From positions 37,057 through 101,056 of the forward strand of contig NZ_PNLB01000021.1 in assembly GCF_013822795.1 (NCBI RefSeq): a stretch of DNA of 64,000 nt, written 5' to 3'. The translations under genes were made by a program, and so were the position numbers. Positions 45,178-54,580 of this stretch are shown here, one piece after another. The stretch is from Phenylobacterium sp. (GTDB lineage: Bacteria > Pseudomonadota > Alphaproteobacteria > Caulobacterales > Caulobacteraceae). Each line of letters opens with the position of its first letter. Position 1 is the first letter of the stretch. The notes below the pieces were generated by a model, which was not told the origin of the DNA, made no database searches, and was given only the letters and a program-made list of their open reading frames with translations.

Positions 45178-45918
45178 ATGAGCCCCATTTCGCTACCAGA
45201 GATCGGCACACCGCGAACCATCGTCCGCGGCCGCTCCGCCCATGACGGCTATCAGCGCGGCTGGGGCCTGATGCATGCCGGGGTCGCTGATCTCGTCGCC
45301 CATCACCCGCTCTACCAGGCCGGGCTGGAGGCCTCCGCCCACTGGTCGGTGATGGTCGACGCCAAGCGGATGAACCTCTTCCTGATCCTGACCTCGTTCT
45401 ATGCCGATCTCGACGGCAAGGACGTCATCGAGTTCGGCTCCTATCGCGGCGGCAACGCGCTGTTCATGGCCCGGGTTCTCTGGGACGTCGCGCCGGGCGC
45501 CAAGGTCTATGCCTGCGACACCTATGCCGGCATGCCGCAGACCGACGCAGCCCGCGACCTGCACGGACCGGGCGACTTCGGCGACAGCTCCTATGATGCG
45601 CTGGTCGAGCGCCGCGACGCCCTCGGTCTAACCAACCTCGTGGTCGTCAAAGGACTGTTCCAAGACACCTTCCCCGCGATCGCCCACGAGCAGCCGCAGT
45701 TCGGCCTCGCACACATCGACTGCGACATCTATTCGGGCGTGAAATTCGCACAGGCTGCTGTCTGGCCGTTGATGGCCCGCGGCGGGTATGTCGTCTACGA
45801 CGACGCCGACACCCCCTCCTGCATCGGCGCCACCGAAGCGGTCGAAGAGCTGGTCATGAAGCGTAAGCTGCACTCCGAACAGGTCTGGCCGCACTGGGTG
45901 TTCCGCGCTGGCCTCTAG
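45178..45918 (+). CDS. TylF/MycF-type SAM-dependent methyltransferase
   Basis: 246 residues. KDVIEFGSYRGGNALFMARVLW is the SAM-binding loop (G-S-Y-R-G-G), DTYAGMPQTD the second acidic motif and AHIDCDIYSGVKFA the TylF family metal site (D-x-D). Members O-methylate sugars or glycans with Mg2+. It begins 65 bases after the lipoprotein gene and precedes a LanC-like gene by 43 bases on the same strand, so a shared unit is plausible. ATG 45178 is used; the frame is open further up but overlaps the lipoprotein gene. Confidence 0.87.
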   Translation: MSPISLPEIGTPRTIVRGRSAHDGYQRGWGLMHAGVADLVAHHPLYQAGLEASAHWSVMVDAKRMNLFLILTSFYADLDGKDVIEFGSYRGGNALFMARVLWDVAPGAKVYACDTYAGMPQTDAARDLHGPGDFGDSSYDALVERRDALGLTNLVVVKGLFQDTFPAIAHEQPQFGLAHIDCDIYSGVKFAQAAVWPLMARGGYVVYDDADTPSCIGATEAVEELVMKRKLHSEQVWPHWVFRAGL

Positions 45919-45961
45919 CGCGACGCGCCGCTAGCCTTGCGCAAAACAAGGACGGGCGGAA

Positions 45962-47272
45962 ATGACCGGGTACGGACAAGCGGCGCGCGAAGCGCTGAAC
46001 TTCATCGAGTCGCAACGGGCGCCGGGCAGCGCGGTCTGGCGCACCAACGATCATCCCAAGGCCCGCCCGGCCCACAGCCTCTATCATGGCGCCGGCGGCG
46101 TGATCCTGCTGTTGCTCGAACTGCACGCCCAGTCCCACGAGCCGCAGCTGATGGAGAAGGCGCTGGCGGCCGGAGACGAGATCCTCGCGCAGCTGCCGAC
46201 CTTCGAAAATCTCTCCGTCAACGCCTCGACGGGCTGGGGCGGCTACGTCTTCGTGCTCGGCGAACTGGCTCGCGTCACCGGTCAGGCGCGCTTTCGCGAG
46301 GCGGCCGCGTTCTGCCTGCAGCAGATCCGCGACCTCGCCCAGCCGCTCGGCGCCGGCGTCGGCTGGATCGAGCCGGCCCCGTTCGCCGACATTACCGGCT
46401 TTTCCGACCTACGTGAGGTCTACGACCAGTCGGTCGGGTCGGCCGGCGTGATCCTGACCTTGCTCTACGCCGACCGCGAGGGACTGGATGCTGCGGCCCT
46501 CGACCTGGCCAAGGCCGCGGCCGAGCGGCTGCTGGAAGTCGGCGAGCCGACGCCGGACGGACTGCGCTGGCTGATGATGGCCGACATGCCGTTCCAGTTC
46601 ACGGCGCCGAACTTCGCCCATGGCGGGGCCGGCGTCGGTTACGCCCTGCTGCAGTTGCACCGCGCCACCGGCGAGGCCCGTTACCTGGAGGCCGCCCAGT
46701 CCGCCGCCCGCTATGTCATGAGCCGCAGCCATCCCGTCGGCGATCGGGGCGGGCGGTTGGTCTGCCACAACGAGGACACCCGCAAACCGATCTTCTACCT
46801 GGGCGCCTGCCACGGACCGGCCGGCACGGGCCGGCTGCTGCTTGAGCTGCACGCCGTGACGGGTGACAACCAGTGGGCCGATGCGCTCGATCAGCTCGTC
46901 GCCGGGATTGAGGGCGCCGGGGCGCCGGAAGCCCGCTCGGCAGGATTCTGGAACAACCACGGTCAGTGCTGCGGCGATGCCGGGATCGGCGAGTTCGCCC
47001 TGCTGCTCGCCCGCCGGACTGGCCGAAGCGACTATCTGGGGCTTGCCCGGCGCTGCGCCGAGGTGATCCTCGACGCCAGCGAGACGGAGGCGGATCGGCG
47101 GCTCTGGCGGCAGGCCGAGCATCGCGACCGGCCCGACTTCATCCAGGCCCAGACCGGCTACATGCAGGGCGCGGCGGGAATCGCCAGCTTCCTGCAGCAT
47201 CTGGACGGGGTGCTGGCGGGCCGGCCGGTGAAGATCGCCATGCCCGACTGGCCGGCCATGGACGCCTCCTGA
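45962..47272 (+). CDS. stand-alone LanC-like protein with CCG zinc motif
   Basis: 436 residues in the repeated-helix alpha/alpha toroid of lanthionine synthetase C-like proteins (AHSLYHGAGGVILLLLELH, FAHGGAGVGYALLQLH, ACHGPAGTGRLLLELH, CCGDAGIGEFALLLAR). Candidate active-site His220 and zinc ligands Cys283, Cys336 and Cys337 align in order and spacing with the NisC residues His212, Cys284, Cys330 and His331. The last ligand is Cys instead of His, giving a CCG motif like that of ProcM-type LanM enzymes. No LanB, LanM or precursor peptide is visible nearby. The real substrate could be a peptide thiol or glutathione-type adduct. Confidence 0.85.
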   Translation: MTGYGQAAREALNFIESQRAPGSAVWRTNDHPKARPAHSLYHGAGGVILLLLELHAQSHEPQLMEKALAAGDEILAQLPTFENLSVNASTGWGGYVFVLGELARVTGQARFREAAAFCLQQIRDLAQPLGAGVGWIEPAPFADITGFSDLREVYDQSVGSAGVILTLLYADREGLDAAALDLAKAAAERLLEVGEPTPDGLRWLMMADMPFQFTAPNFAHGGAGVGYALLQLHRATGEARYLEAAQSAARYVMSRSHPVGDRGGRLVCHNEDTRKPIFYLGACHGPAGTGRLLLELHAVTGDNQWADALDQLVAGIEGAGAPEARSAGFWNNHGQCCGDAGIGEFALLLARRTGRSDYLGLARRCAEVILDASETEADRRLWRQAEHRDRPDFIQAQTGYMQGAAGIASFLQHLDGVLAGRPVKIAMPDWPAMDAS

Positions 47273-47335
47273 CCGGTCAGAGGCACGGCACAACGCTCAA
47301 CGCGGAGGCGCCATCGCAAGCGCGCGCCTTCGCGG

Positions 47336-48208
47336 TCAGTGCTGGCGCTTATGGCCCCAGATGCTGGTCTTGTCGTGGCGCACGACCCGCCAGTTCTCGT
47401 CGATGTCCCGCGCGCCCCAACCGTACTCGATCTCGAAGCCCGACGGTGTCTGGGCGTAGAACGACACCATGTGGTCGTTGGTGTGCTTGCCCAGCGTGTT
47501 CATCAACGGGATCTTGGCCGCCGCGACGCGGTCCAGCGCGAAGCCCACGTCGTCGAGGCTCTCGACCTGCAGCATAAAGTGGTTCAGCCGCCGCGGCACG
47601 GGCAGCGGGACCAGCGCCAGCGTGTGATGGCGCGGGTTGCAGTGGTAGAATTCCAGATCCATCCCGAACTCTTCGGTGATCTGCATCCGGATGATGTCCG
47701 ACAGGCGGAAGCCGAGGACATCGCTGTAGAAGGCCCGCGCCGCGCCGATATCGGCCGCGGACAGCACCACGTGGCCCAGGCCCTGGTCGCCGGTTACGAA
47801 GCCGCTCACGCCGGCCGGTGAAACGAACGGAACTTCGCGGCGCTCGGTCGCTCCGTAGTAGATTTCGACCAGCAGCCCCTGCGGATCATGGCAGGCGATC
47901 ATGCCCATCACGCCGCGCAGCTTCAGGTGCTCGGGCGAAGGTTGGCTCACGGTGACGCCAGCGGCGATCAATCGCCCCTGCAAGGCGGCGAGTTCGGCCG
48001 GGCCGGCCACCTCGAAGCCAACGAAGCCGATGTCGTTCTCCGGGCCAGGCTCGACGCACACGCGCCAGCCCTGGGCGTCGATCCGGAACCGCAGGGTCCC
48101 GTCCGGCGCCTCGACCGGCATCATGCCGAGGATTTCGGTCCCGAACTTGGCCCAGGCCTCCATGTCGTCCGCCTTGAAGCCCACATAGCCGAGCGATCCG
48201 ATGGTCAT
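47336..48208 (-). CDS. type I extradiol ring-cleavage dioxygenase (BphC-like)
   Basis: 290 residues, two VOC modules. Iron ligands His146, His210 and Glu261 fall at the positions of BphC (2,3-dihydroxybiphenyl 1,2-dioxygenase), and His195 and His241 match its catalytic and substrate-positioning residues. It should open a catechol meta to the hydroxyls. It is the last gene of the degradation operon, 17 bases after the hydrolase. The open frame continues into that gene, but ATG 48208 matches the family start. Substrate may be a 3-substituted catechol. Confidence 0.95.
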   Translation of the reverse strand: MTIGSLGYVGFKADDMEAWAKFGTEILGMMPVEAPDGTLRFRIDAQGWRVCVEPGPENDIGFVGFEVAGPAELAALQGRLIAAGVTVSQPSPEHLKLRGVMGMIACHDPQGLLVEIYYGATERREVPFVSPAGVSGFVTGDQGLGHVVLSAADIGAARAFYSDVLGFRLSDIIRMQITEEFGMDLEFYHCNPRHHTLALVPLPVPRRLNHFMLQVESLDDVGFALDRVAAAKIPLMNTLGKHTNDHMVSFYAQTPSGFEIEYGWGARDIDENWRVVRHDKTSIWGHKRQH

Positions 48209-48225
48209 CTGCGTTTCTCCCCTAC

Positions 48226-49140
48226 TCAGCCGCCGAAGCCGCCCTTGGAGGGCGAGGCCGGCTTGCGATCGACGAAGCCCAGCACCAGGCCGTTGAACTC
48301 GTCGGCGTGTTCGACCTGAGCCCAGTGGCCGCAGCGGTTCAGGATCACCGCGCGGCTGTTCGGGATTAGGCTGGCGGTCTTCAGCGTCACCTCCATGGGC
48401 ACGGTCTTGTCGTCCCGGCCGTGGATCATCAGCGTCGGGACCTGGCTGATAGCCAGCTTGCCCATCAATTCCTCGACGCCGGCGAACGGACCACCCTTGC
48501 CGAGCGGGCCGCCCTTCAGCCAGTTCGTCAGGTGCTCGCGCTGGGCCAGCGCGCCGGCCGAGCGCTGCTGGGTCAGCTCGTCGGTCACGTAGGAGGCGTC
48601 GTAGACCATGATCTCCACCAGCCGGCGGAAGTTCTCCGGGGTGGGGTTCATATAGGTTTCGAAGATCACCCGGATGCCCTGCGACGGGCCGCCCGGCGTG
48701 AACATGTTCGGCACTCCGAACAGGCCCGAGCCCATGGTGATCGCGTGGCTGATGCGGTCTGGATAGCGCGCCATGAATTCCAGCGTCGCGGCCCCGCCCA
48801 TCGAGTTGCCGACCAGCGCGGCCTTTTCGATGCCCAGCTCGTCCATCAGCAGCTTCACGGCCTCGGCGTTGGCGGCGTTGCGCGGCTCGCCGCTGCACTC
48901 GAACAGCTCCGAGCCGCCCCAACCTGGGCTGTCGAGCGCGATCACCCGATGGCTCGCCGACAACACGGCCATGTTCTGGTGAAAGTTGCTCCAGCCGGTC
49001 GCGCCAGGGCCGGTGCCGTGCAGCAGAATAATTGGATGCCCCTTGCCGACCTCGTTGTAGTGCAGCTTCCAGCGCTTGGTCTGGACGAAGCGGCTGGTGG
49101 ACTCTTCGGTGAACGGCGCGAGCGCCTCGACGACGGACAT
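48226..49140 (-). CDS. meta-cleavage product hydrolase (BphD/MhpC-like)
   Basis: 304 residues. HGTGPGATGWSNF supplies the oxyanion hole of the meta-cleavage C-C hydrolases. The nucleophile is Ser113 in GNSMGG, the acid is in IHGRDDKTVP and the base is His in CGHWAQVEH. It should split the yellow ring-cleavage product into a 2-hydroxypentadienoate and a side-chain acid. The final residues (ASPSKGGFGG) are low complexity and look non-essential. In one operon with the extradiol dioxygenase. Confidence 0.93.
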   Translation of the reverse strand: MSVVEALAPFTEESTSRFVQTKRWKLHYNEVGKGHPIILLHGTGPGATGWSNFHQNMAVLSASHRVIALDSPGWGGSELFECSGEPRNAANAEAVKLLMDELGIEKAALVGNSMGGAATLEFMARYPDRISHAITMGSGLFGVPNMFTPGGPSQGIRVIFETYMNPTPENFRRLVEIMVYDASYVTDELTQQRSAGALAQREHLTNWLKGGPLGKGGPFAGVEELMGKLAISQVPTLMIHGRDDKTVPMEVTLKTASLIPNSRAVILNRCGHWAQVEHADEFNGLVLGFVDRKPASPSKGGFGG

Positions 49141-49182
49141 GGGTTTCCTCCGGAATTCTTGCTGTTGGCGGGGCGCGCCGGA

Positions 49183-50199
49183 TCAGGCGGCCGGCTGTCG
49201 GTTCTTCAGGTCGAGGGCGACGTCGACGATCATGTCTTCCTGGCCGCCGACCATGCGGCGACGGCCGAGCTCGAGCAGGATGCTGCGGACATCGAGGCCA
49301 TAGGTCTCGGCGGCCTTCTCGGCATGGCGCAGGAAGCTGGAATAGACGCCGGCGTAACCGAGGCTGAGGGTCTCGCGGTCGACGCGGACTGGGCGGTCCT
49401 GCAGCGGCCGGACCAAATCCTCGGCCGCGTCCATCAGGGCGAAGAGGTCGGTACCGTGTTCCCAGCCGTAGACGTCGGCCGCGGCGACAAAGACCTCCAG
49501 CGGCGCGTTGCCCGCCCCGGCCCCCATCCCGGCCAGCGAGGCGTCGACGCGGATCGCACCGTTCTGAACCGCGGCGATCGAGTTCGCGACGCCGAGGGAA
49601 AGGTTGTGGTGCGCATGGATGCCGCGCTCGGTCTCGGGCTTGAGAACCCGGTCATAGGCCTGCAGCCGCGCGGCCACGTCATCCATGGTCATCGCTCCGC
49701 CGCTATCGGTGACGTAGACGCAGTGGGCCCCGTAGCTCTCCATCAGCAGCGCCTGCTGGGCCAGGGGCTCAGGCGGGCTCATGTGGCTCATCATCAGGAA
49801 GCCCGAAACGTCCATGTCCAGCTTGCGGGCCGCCTCGATGTGCTGCTTGGCGATGTCGGCTTCTGTGCAATGGGTGGCGACACGGACCGAGCGGACGCCC
49901 AGGTCGTAGGCGTGCTTCAGGTCGTGGATCGTGCCGATCCCCGGCAGCAACAGGGTCGTGAGCTTGGCGTGGCTGATCACCTCGGCCACCGCCGTGATCC
50001 ACTCCCAATCGGTGTGGGCGCCGAAGCCATAGTTGAAGGACGAGCCCGACAATCCGTCGCCGTGCGCGACCTCGATGGCGTCGACCTTGGCGTCGTCCAG
50101 CGCCTTGGCGATCGCCTGCACGTCGCCCAGCGAGTACTTGTGACGGATGGCGTGCATGCCGTCGCGTAGCGTGACGTCCTGGATGTAGAGCTTGCTCAT
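49183..50199 (-). CDS. 4-hydroxy-2-oxovalerate aldolase
   Basis: 338 residues of the DmpG/BphI/MhpE family. [18 protein letters not shown] carries the catalytic Arg and metal Asp, and [19 protein letters not shown] the metal-binding His pair. It releases pyruvate and acetaldehyde, which is channelled to the acetylating dehydrogenase. Its start overlaps the stop of the dehydrogenase gene (50196-50199), as usual for this complex. Confidence 0.97.
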   Translation of the reverse strand: MSKLYIQDVTLRDGMHAIRHKYSLGDVQAIAKALDDAKVDAIEVAHGDGLSGSSFNYGFGAHTDWEWITAVAEVISHAKLTTLLLPGIGTIHDLKHAYDLGVRSVRVATHCTEADIAKQHIEAARKLDMDVSGFLMMSHMSPPEPLAQQALLMESYGAHCVYVTDSGGAMTMDDVAARLQAYDRVLKPETERGIHAHHNLSLGVANSIAAVQNGAIRVDASLAGMGAGAGNAPLEVFVAAADVYGWEHGTDLFALMDAAEDLVRPLQDRPVRVDRETLSLGYAGVYSSFLRHAEKAAETYGLDVRSILLELGRRRMVGGQEDMIVDVALDLKNRQPAA

Positions 50200-51128
50200 G
50201 CCGCCACGCCCTGGCGCTGGACCATCCGCTCGGCGGTCTTCAGCGCCGCGGAGGTCATGATGTCGAGGTTGCCGGCATAGGCCGGCAGGTAGTGGGCCGC
50301 GCCCTCGACTTCGAGGAACACCGAGACCTTCAGGCCCGCGAACGCCTCGCCCATCTCGGGGATCAGCAACCGCTCGTTGTCGGTGATCTTCTCGAACTGG
50401 ACCTCCTGCTTGAGGCGGTAGCCGGGCACGTAACTCTGGACCTCGGCCACCATCTCAAGGATCGAGGCGCGGATGGCGTTCTCGTCGCCGCCCTCGCAAA
50501 GGCAGTAGACGGTGTCGCGCATGATCAGCGGCGGCTCAGCCGGATTGAGCACGATCACCGCCTTGCCGCGGCGAGCGCCGCCGACCACTTCGATGGCCTT
50601 GGAGGTGGTCTCGGTGAACTCGTCGATATTGGCCCGCGTGCCGGGCCCCGCCGACTTGGAGGCGATGGAAGCGACGATCTCGCCGTAGATCACCGGGCTG
50701 ACCCGATTGACCGCCGCGACGATTGGGATCGTCGCCTGCCCCCCGCAGGTGACCATGTTGACGTTCGGCTGGTCGAGATTGGCCAGGCCGTTGACGGGCG
50801 GGATCGTATAGGGGCCGATCGCCGCCGGGGTCAGGTCGATGATCTTCTTGCCGTGTGCGCGCAGGATCTCGTCATGGCGCGCATGCGCGCCGGCCGAGGT
50901 GGCGTCGAACACGATCTCGATGTCCTTGAAGCTCGGCATCGCCACCAGGCCGTCGATGCCGTCGGACGTGATCGGCACGCCGAGTCGGTCGGCTCGCTTC
51001 AGCCCGTCGGAGTTCGGATCGACGCCGACGAATGCGCCCATTTCCAGCACATCGGAGAGCCGCATGATCTTGATCATCAGGTCGGTGCCGATGTTGCCCG
51101 AACCGATGATGGCGACCTTGGTCTTCAT
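50196..51128 (-). CDS. acetaldehyde dehydrogenase (acetylating)
   Basis: 310 residues of the DmpF/BphJ/MhpF family. [20 protein letters not shown] binds NAD and Cys128 in [12 protein letters not shown] is the catalytic nucleophile. It converts acetaldehyde plus CoA to acetyl-CoA, in complex with the aldolase. Its start overlaps the hydratase stop and its stop overlaps the aldolase start, both as four-base overlaps. Confidence 0.97.
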   Translation of the reverse strand: MKTKVAIIGSGNIGTDLMIKIMRLSDVLEMGAFVGVDPNSDGLKRADRLGVPITSDGIDGLVAMPSFKDIEIVFDATSAGAHARHDEILRAHGKKIIDLTPAAIGPYTIPPVNGLANLDQPNVNMVTCGGQATIPIVAAVNRVSPVIYGEIVASIASKSAGPGTRANIDEFTETTSKAIEVVGGARRGKAVIVLNPAEPPLIMRDTVYCLCEGGDENAIRASILEMVAEVQSYVPGYRLKQEVQFEKITDNERLLIPEMGEAFAGLKVSVFLEVEGAAHYLPAYAGNLDIMTSAALKTAERMVQRQGVAA

Positions 51129-51910
51129 GCGACGGCCCTCAATACAAGCGGATCAAAGCCGTCGATCTCCACGCGGTACTCAGCCGCCGTCAGGCTGACC
51201 ATCGGGCCGAGCGCGCCTGACAGAATGATCTCGCCGGCCCGCAACGGCTCGCCGACCTCGATGGAGGCGTCGGCCAGCCAGGCCAGCGCGTTCAGCGGAT
51301 CGCCCAGGGTCGCCGCGCCGGTCCCGCGGGAGATCACCTCGCCGTCACACAGCAGGCGCATCGTTCGCTCTGGCAGCTTGGAGTCGGCCCCGTAGGGGCG
51401 CCATTCGCCGACCGCGAAGCCGCAGCTCGAAGCGTTGTCGGCAATGGTGTCGACGATATCGATGTCCCACTTGGTGGCGCTGTCGACGATCTCCGCGGAG
51501 ACGGCGACGGCCTCGACGAACGACGCGAGCGCCGCCCCCGAAAGGCCAGGCTCGGTGATGTCGCGCGCCAGGCGCAGGGCGAATTCGGCCTCGATCCGCG
51601 GCGCGATCAGACCCTTGAGCGGGATCACACCGGCGCTGAAATCCATGTGGTTCAGGAGGACGCCGAAATCTGGGGCGTCGACGCCGAGTTGGCGTTGAAC
51701 AGCCTCGGAGGTCAGACCGATCTTGCGGCCGACCCGCCGGCGACCTTCGGCCAGCAGCCGGTCGATATTGATCTTCTGAACCGCGTAAGCGGCCGCCACG
51801 TCTTTTGGCGGCAGGTGGCCGCGCACGGCGGCGATCGGCGTACCGAGGCGCCGCGCCTCCAGAAGCTGGTCGGCCACCGACCGGATTGTCGCCTCAAGCG
51901 TCGCCGTCAT
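51125..51910 (-). CDS. 2-keto-4-pentenoate hydratase
   Basis: 261 residues of the MhpD/BphH/DmpE family. [26 protein letters not shown] and IEAEFALRL supply metal-binding acidic residues. It hydrates 2-hydroxypenta-2,4-dienoate to 4-hydroxy-2-oxovalerate for the aldolase. The start is uncertain: ATG 51910 has GGAG six bases before and gives the family length; ATG 51922 and ATG 51982 are also in frame, and the latter overlaps the preceding stop as TGATG. Confidence 0.93.
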   Translation of the reverse strand: MTATLEATIRSVADQLLEARRLGTPIAAVRGHLPPKDVAAAYAVQKINIDRLLAEGRRRVGRKIGLTSEAVQRQLGVDAPDFGVLLNHMDFSAGVIPLKGLIAPRIEAEFALRLARDITEPGLSGAALASFVEAVAVSAEIVDSATKWDIDIVDTIADNASSCGFAVGEWRPYGADSKLPERTMRLLCDGEVISRGTGAATLGDPLNALAWLADASIEVGEPLRAGEIILSGALGPMVSLTAAEYRVEIDGFDPLVLRAVA

Positions 51911-51981
51911 AGGGTTCTCCATCGCGATGTTGTCCCGCACCGCGGCCCCTTCCGTGAAATCGATAGTCGCGAAGCCACCCA

Positions 51982-52821
51982 TCACCTTGAGTGATTGCTC
52001 GCCCCTCGGCGGGCCTCAGCGACAGCGCGGAACATTGCGGTGCTGGGAGCGCCCAAGCTTGCGGTCTCGAACGCCAGCGGCTGGACGACGGCCATCGCCG
52101 CCATCTGTCGTGGGTCGCCGTCAGCGATGATGACGTCGGGCAAATCCTGCTCGATGGCGTCGACTACGGCCTGACCGACATCGTGCAGCGGCGCAGTTCC
52201 CATGCCGTCCGACACGACGCCGAAGTCCTGCTTGAGGGTCTCGAACATTCCCGCGCCGTCAATGAAGCCGGGGCAGACGACCGACGCGCTGGCCGGCCAT
52301 CCGCAGGCCCTGGCCGTCATGCGCAAGGAGCGCGTGAAGCCGACCAGGCCGAACTTGGTGGCGCTGTAGGGCTCGTTGAACGGCGCCGCGATCAGGCCCG
52401 CCACGGAGGCGATGTTGACGATGTGGCCGCGGCCCCGCGCCAGCATGCCCGGCAGCAGAGCATGGCTGAGCAACATCGGCGCGCTCAGGTTCACCGCTAT
52501 GGTGTCGGCGATCTCCGCGGGGCTGCGCTCGTCATAGGCGGCTGCGGCCTCCATGCCGGCGTTGTTGACCAGCACATCAATCGCCCCGACGGCCTGCGCC
52601 AAATCAGGGAGGCTGCCGAGGTCGCTCATGTCGGCGGCGAGAACCCTGACCTGCCCCGCGCCGGCGGCGCGCAGATCACCGGCCACCTGGTCCAGCGCGT
52701 CCCGCGATCGGGCCACGAGGATCAGGTCTAGCCCCTCGGCCGCGAGGCGGCGCGCAATCTCGACCCCGAGGCCGCGGGAGGCTCCGGTCACCAGGGCCGT
52801 CTGGCCCGTCTCAAGCTTCAT
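51982..52821 (-). CDS. short-chain dehydrogenase/reductase in the degradation operon
   Basis: 279 residues. TGASRGLG is the cofactor loop, NNAG the structural motif, and Ser in NIASVAG with YSATK the catalytic set. Its sequence differs from the dihydrodiol dehydrogenase at 53734, so it likely acts on another alcohol or ketone. It starts inside the 3' end of the AraC gene (11-base overlap). Confidence 0.9.
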   Translation of the reverse strand: MKLETGQTALVTGASRGLGVEIARRLAAEGLDLILVARSRDALDQVAGDLRAAGAGQVRVLAADMSDLGSLPDLAQAVGAIDVLVNNAGMEAAAAYDERSPAEIADTIAVNLSAPMLLSHALLPGMLARGRGHIVNIASVAGLIAAPFNEPYSATKFGLVGFTRSLRMTARACGWPASASVVCPGFIDGAGMFETLKQDFGVVSDGMGTAPLHDVGQAVVDAIEQDLPDVIIADGDPRQMAAMAVVQPLAFETASLGAPSTAMFRAVAEARRGASNHSR

Positions 52822-53737
52822 GGGATCTCTCCAGCGGGACCTGTTCGGCGCGGCGACGCCAACGCGCCGGCGAGTCGCCGTGCACGCGGCGGAAGGCGCG
52901 CACGAAGGCCGCAGCCGAGCTGTAGCCGGCCGCATCAGCGGCCGCCTCGACGCTAAGGTTCTCGTTGGCCAAGCGATGCGCGATCGAACCCAGCTTCATC
53001 CGCGTGATGGCCAGAGCCGGCGTCTCTCCCGTCACGGCCTTGAAGGTGGCCGCAAACCGCGTGCGGGACATACCGGCGACCCTCGCCAAGCCCGGCAGGT
53101 CCCAGTGGCGGTCAGGCGCCTCGAGGAAGGCGTCCAAGGCCTTTACGATCTGGCGCTCCACGCCGTGGCCCATAGGGCCGGCGCCCTCGACCGCGCGGTC
53201 GCGCATCACCTTGCGCGTCAGGTTGATCAGCATCAGCTCGGCAAGGCGGCGCACGACGAGCGGATGGTCGGAGGAAGACGCGGTGCGATACTCGTCCTCG
53301 AGCATGTCGGCGGCCCGCCATACCTGACGCGAGAGGTCCGGATGCTCGTCTGGGCGGATCAGAATGGGACCGAGAACCAACGAACCCAGGGCGAGCGCCT
53401 CGCTCGGCGCCACGCCGACGAAGATCTCGCTTTCGCCGGGAGCGTCCGCAGCCCCCCGCACGAAGGTCGCGTGCTCGCTTGCGGCGCCGGGCGGCAGGAA
53501 GGCGTGCGCGGCCAGCCCGCTGACCGCAACGACGTCGCCGCCTCGCAGCGACAGGGTGACGGGCTTGGGATAGTCGATCTGCAGCTTTAGCTCACCGCGC
53601 CGGACCAGCACGCAGTAGGAGTACCGGCCCGGCGGCAACATGCGGCGCACCCCGCCGTCGGCCGTCGTACGGTAGAACTCGACCCCGTCCATGCGCACGT
53701 CCTTCTGGACGAGCTTGCTGCCCTGCGTCGCGCTCAT
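52811..53737 (-). CDS. AraC-family transcriptional regulator with cupin domain
   Basis: 308 residues. An N-terminal cupin-like ligand domain (PGRYSYCVLVRRGELKLQI... FLPPGAASEH) is followed by the two-HTH AraC domain (~205-300; LPGLARVAGMSRTRFAATFKAVTGETP; VEAAADAAGYSSAAAFVRAFRRVHGDSPARWR). It is embedded in the aromatic operon: its start overlaps the dihydrodiol dehydrogenase stop and its end overlaps the next SDR start. It probably activates the operon in response to a pathway compound. Confidence 0.93.
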   Translation of the reverse strand: MSATQGSKLVQKDVRMDGVEFYRTTADGGVRRMLPPGRYSYCVLVRRGELKLQIDYPKPVTLSLRGGDVVAVSGLAAHAFLPPGAASEHATFVRGAADAPGESEIFVGVAPSEALALGSLVLGPILIRPDEHPDLSRQVWRAADMLEDEYRTASSSDHPLVVRRLAELMLINLTRKVMRDRAVEGAGPMGHGVERQIVKALDAFLEAPDRHWDLPGLARVAGMSRTRFAATFKAVTGETPALAITRMKLGSIAHRLANENLSVEAAADAAGYSSAAAFVRAFRRVHGDSPARWRRRAEQVPLERSHEA

Positions 53738-54570
53738 AGCGGCGCTCCGTACTTGGCGGACAGGCCTGCCCCCTGGGACGGGCGGCCGATGCCGCGCACC
53801 GCGATCCCGGCATCGAGGCTGATTACTCCGCCGGTCGCGGCGCGGTTGTCGCGCCGGCTGGCCAGGGTGACGTAGGCTCCGGTGTAGTCTTCAGCTGTCG
53901 GCACCATGGCCAGCGGCATGTTCGGCCCCGCGACAGCCGCCAAGTCGATGCCGCCGATCGACTGTTCAGCCAGCCCCAAGGCGCCCGCGCCGCGCAGGTC
54001 GGTGACGATCGGCCCGGGGGCGACGCCGTTGACCCGGACGACGGGCGCGAACTCGTAGGCGAGTTGGCGGATCAGCCCGACGACCGCATGCTTGGCGGCG
54101 GTGTAGAGCGGCCCGCCGCCGGCCGGGTCGAAGCCGGCGTTCGAGACGGTATAGATGAGCGAGCCGCCGCTCGCTGCGAGGCTCGGGAGAGCCGCCTTGG
54201 CCAGCAGCAGGTAGCCTTTGACATTGATGTGGAACATCTCGTCGAAGGCGGCGTCCAGCCGCTCTTCCGGCAGCGCGTCCAGCGAGACCGAATAGTCCCA
54301 GATCCCTGCGTTTCCGACGGCGCAATCGAGCCTGCCGAACCGCGAGCAGCAGACGGCGACGGCGCGTTGGTTGTCCGCCAGCGAGCGGACATCGCCCTGG
54401 ACCGTCGCCACCTCCTCACCGAAGGCGACCGACAACGCCGCGAGCTTGTCGGGTGATCGGTCAAGCACCGCGACCCTGGCTCCTTCCTCGACGAAGCGGT
54501 CGACCAGCGCGCGCCCCAGGCCCGACGCGCCGCCGGTGATCAGGACGACTTCTCCCTTCAATCGCGTCAT
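53734..54570 (-). CDS. cis-dihydrodiol dehydrogenase (BphB/HcaB-like SDR)
   Basis: 278 residues. LKGEVVLITGGASGLGRALVDRFVEEGARVAVLD and the catalytic Ser-Tyr-Lys in YTVSNAGFDPAGGGPLYTAAKHA closely resemble BphB of biphenyl and HcaB of phenylpropionate degradation, as does GNAGIWDYSVSLDALPEERLDAAFDEMFHINVKGY. It should oxidise the Rieske dioxygenase product to a catechol with NAD. It is 10 bases after the beta subunit gene. Confidence 0.94.
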   Translation of the reverse strand: MTRLKGEVVLITGGASGLGRALVDRFVEEGARVAVLDRSPDKLAALSVAFGEEVATVQGDVRSLADNQRAVAVCCSRFGRLDCAVGNAGIWDYSVSLDALPEERLDAAFDEMFHINVKGYLLLAKAALPSLAASGGSLIYTVSNAGFDPAGGGPLYTAAKHAVVGLIRQLAYEFAPVVRVNGVAPGPIVTDLRGAGALGLAEQSIGGIDLAAVAGPNMPLAMVPTAEDYTGAYVTLASRRDNRAATGGVISLDAGIAVRGIGRPSQGAGLSAKYGAPL

Positions 54571-54580
54571 TGATCCGGCC

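Noticed and set aside
44930..47335. Possible lanthipeptide precursor near the LanC-like gene
   Set aside because: I looked for short frames with a leader and Ser/Thr/Cys-rich core in the gaps at 45114-45177, 45919-45961 and 47273-47335 and found none.
48226..48260. Repeat-derived C-terminal tail (SPSKGGFGG) of the meta-cleavage hydrolase
   Set aside because: The tail looks like low-complexity repeat DNA read through at the gene end, but only one copy is seen in the window, so no claim can be supported.
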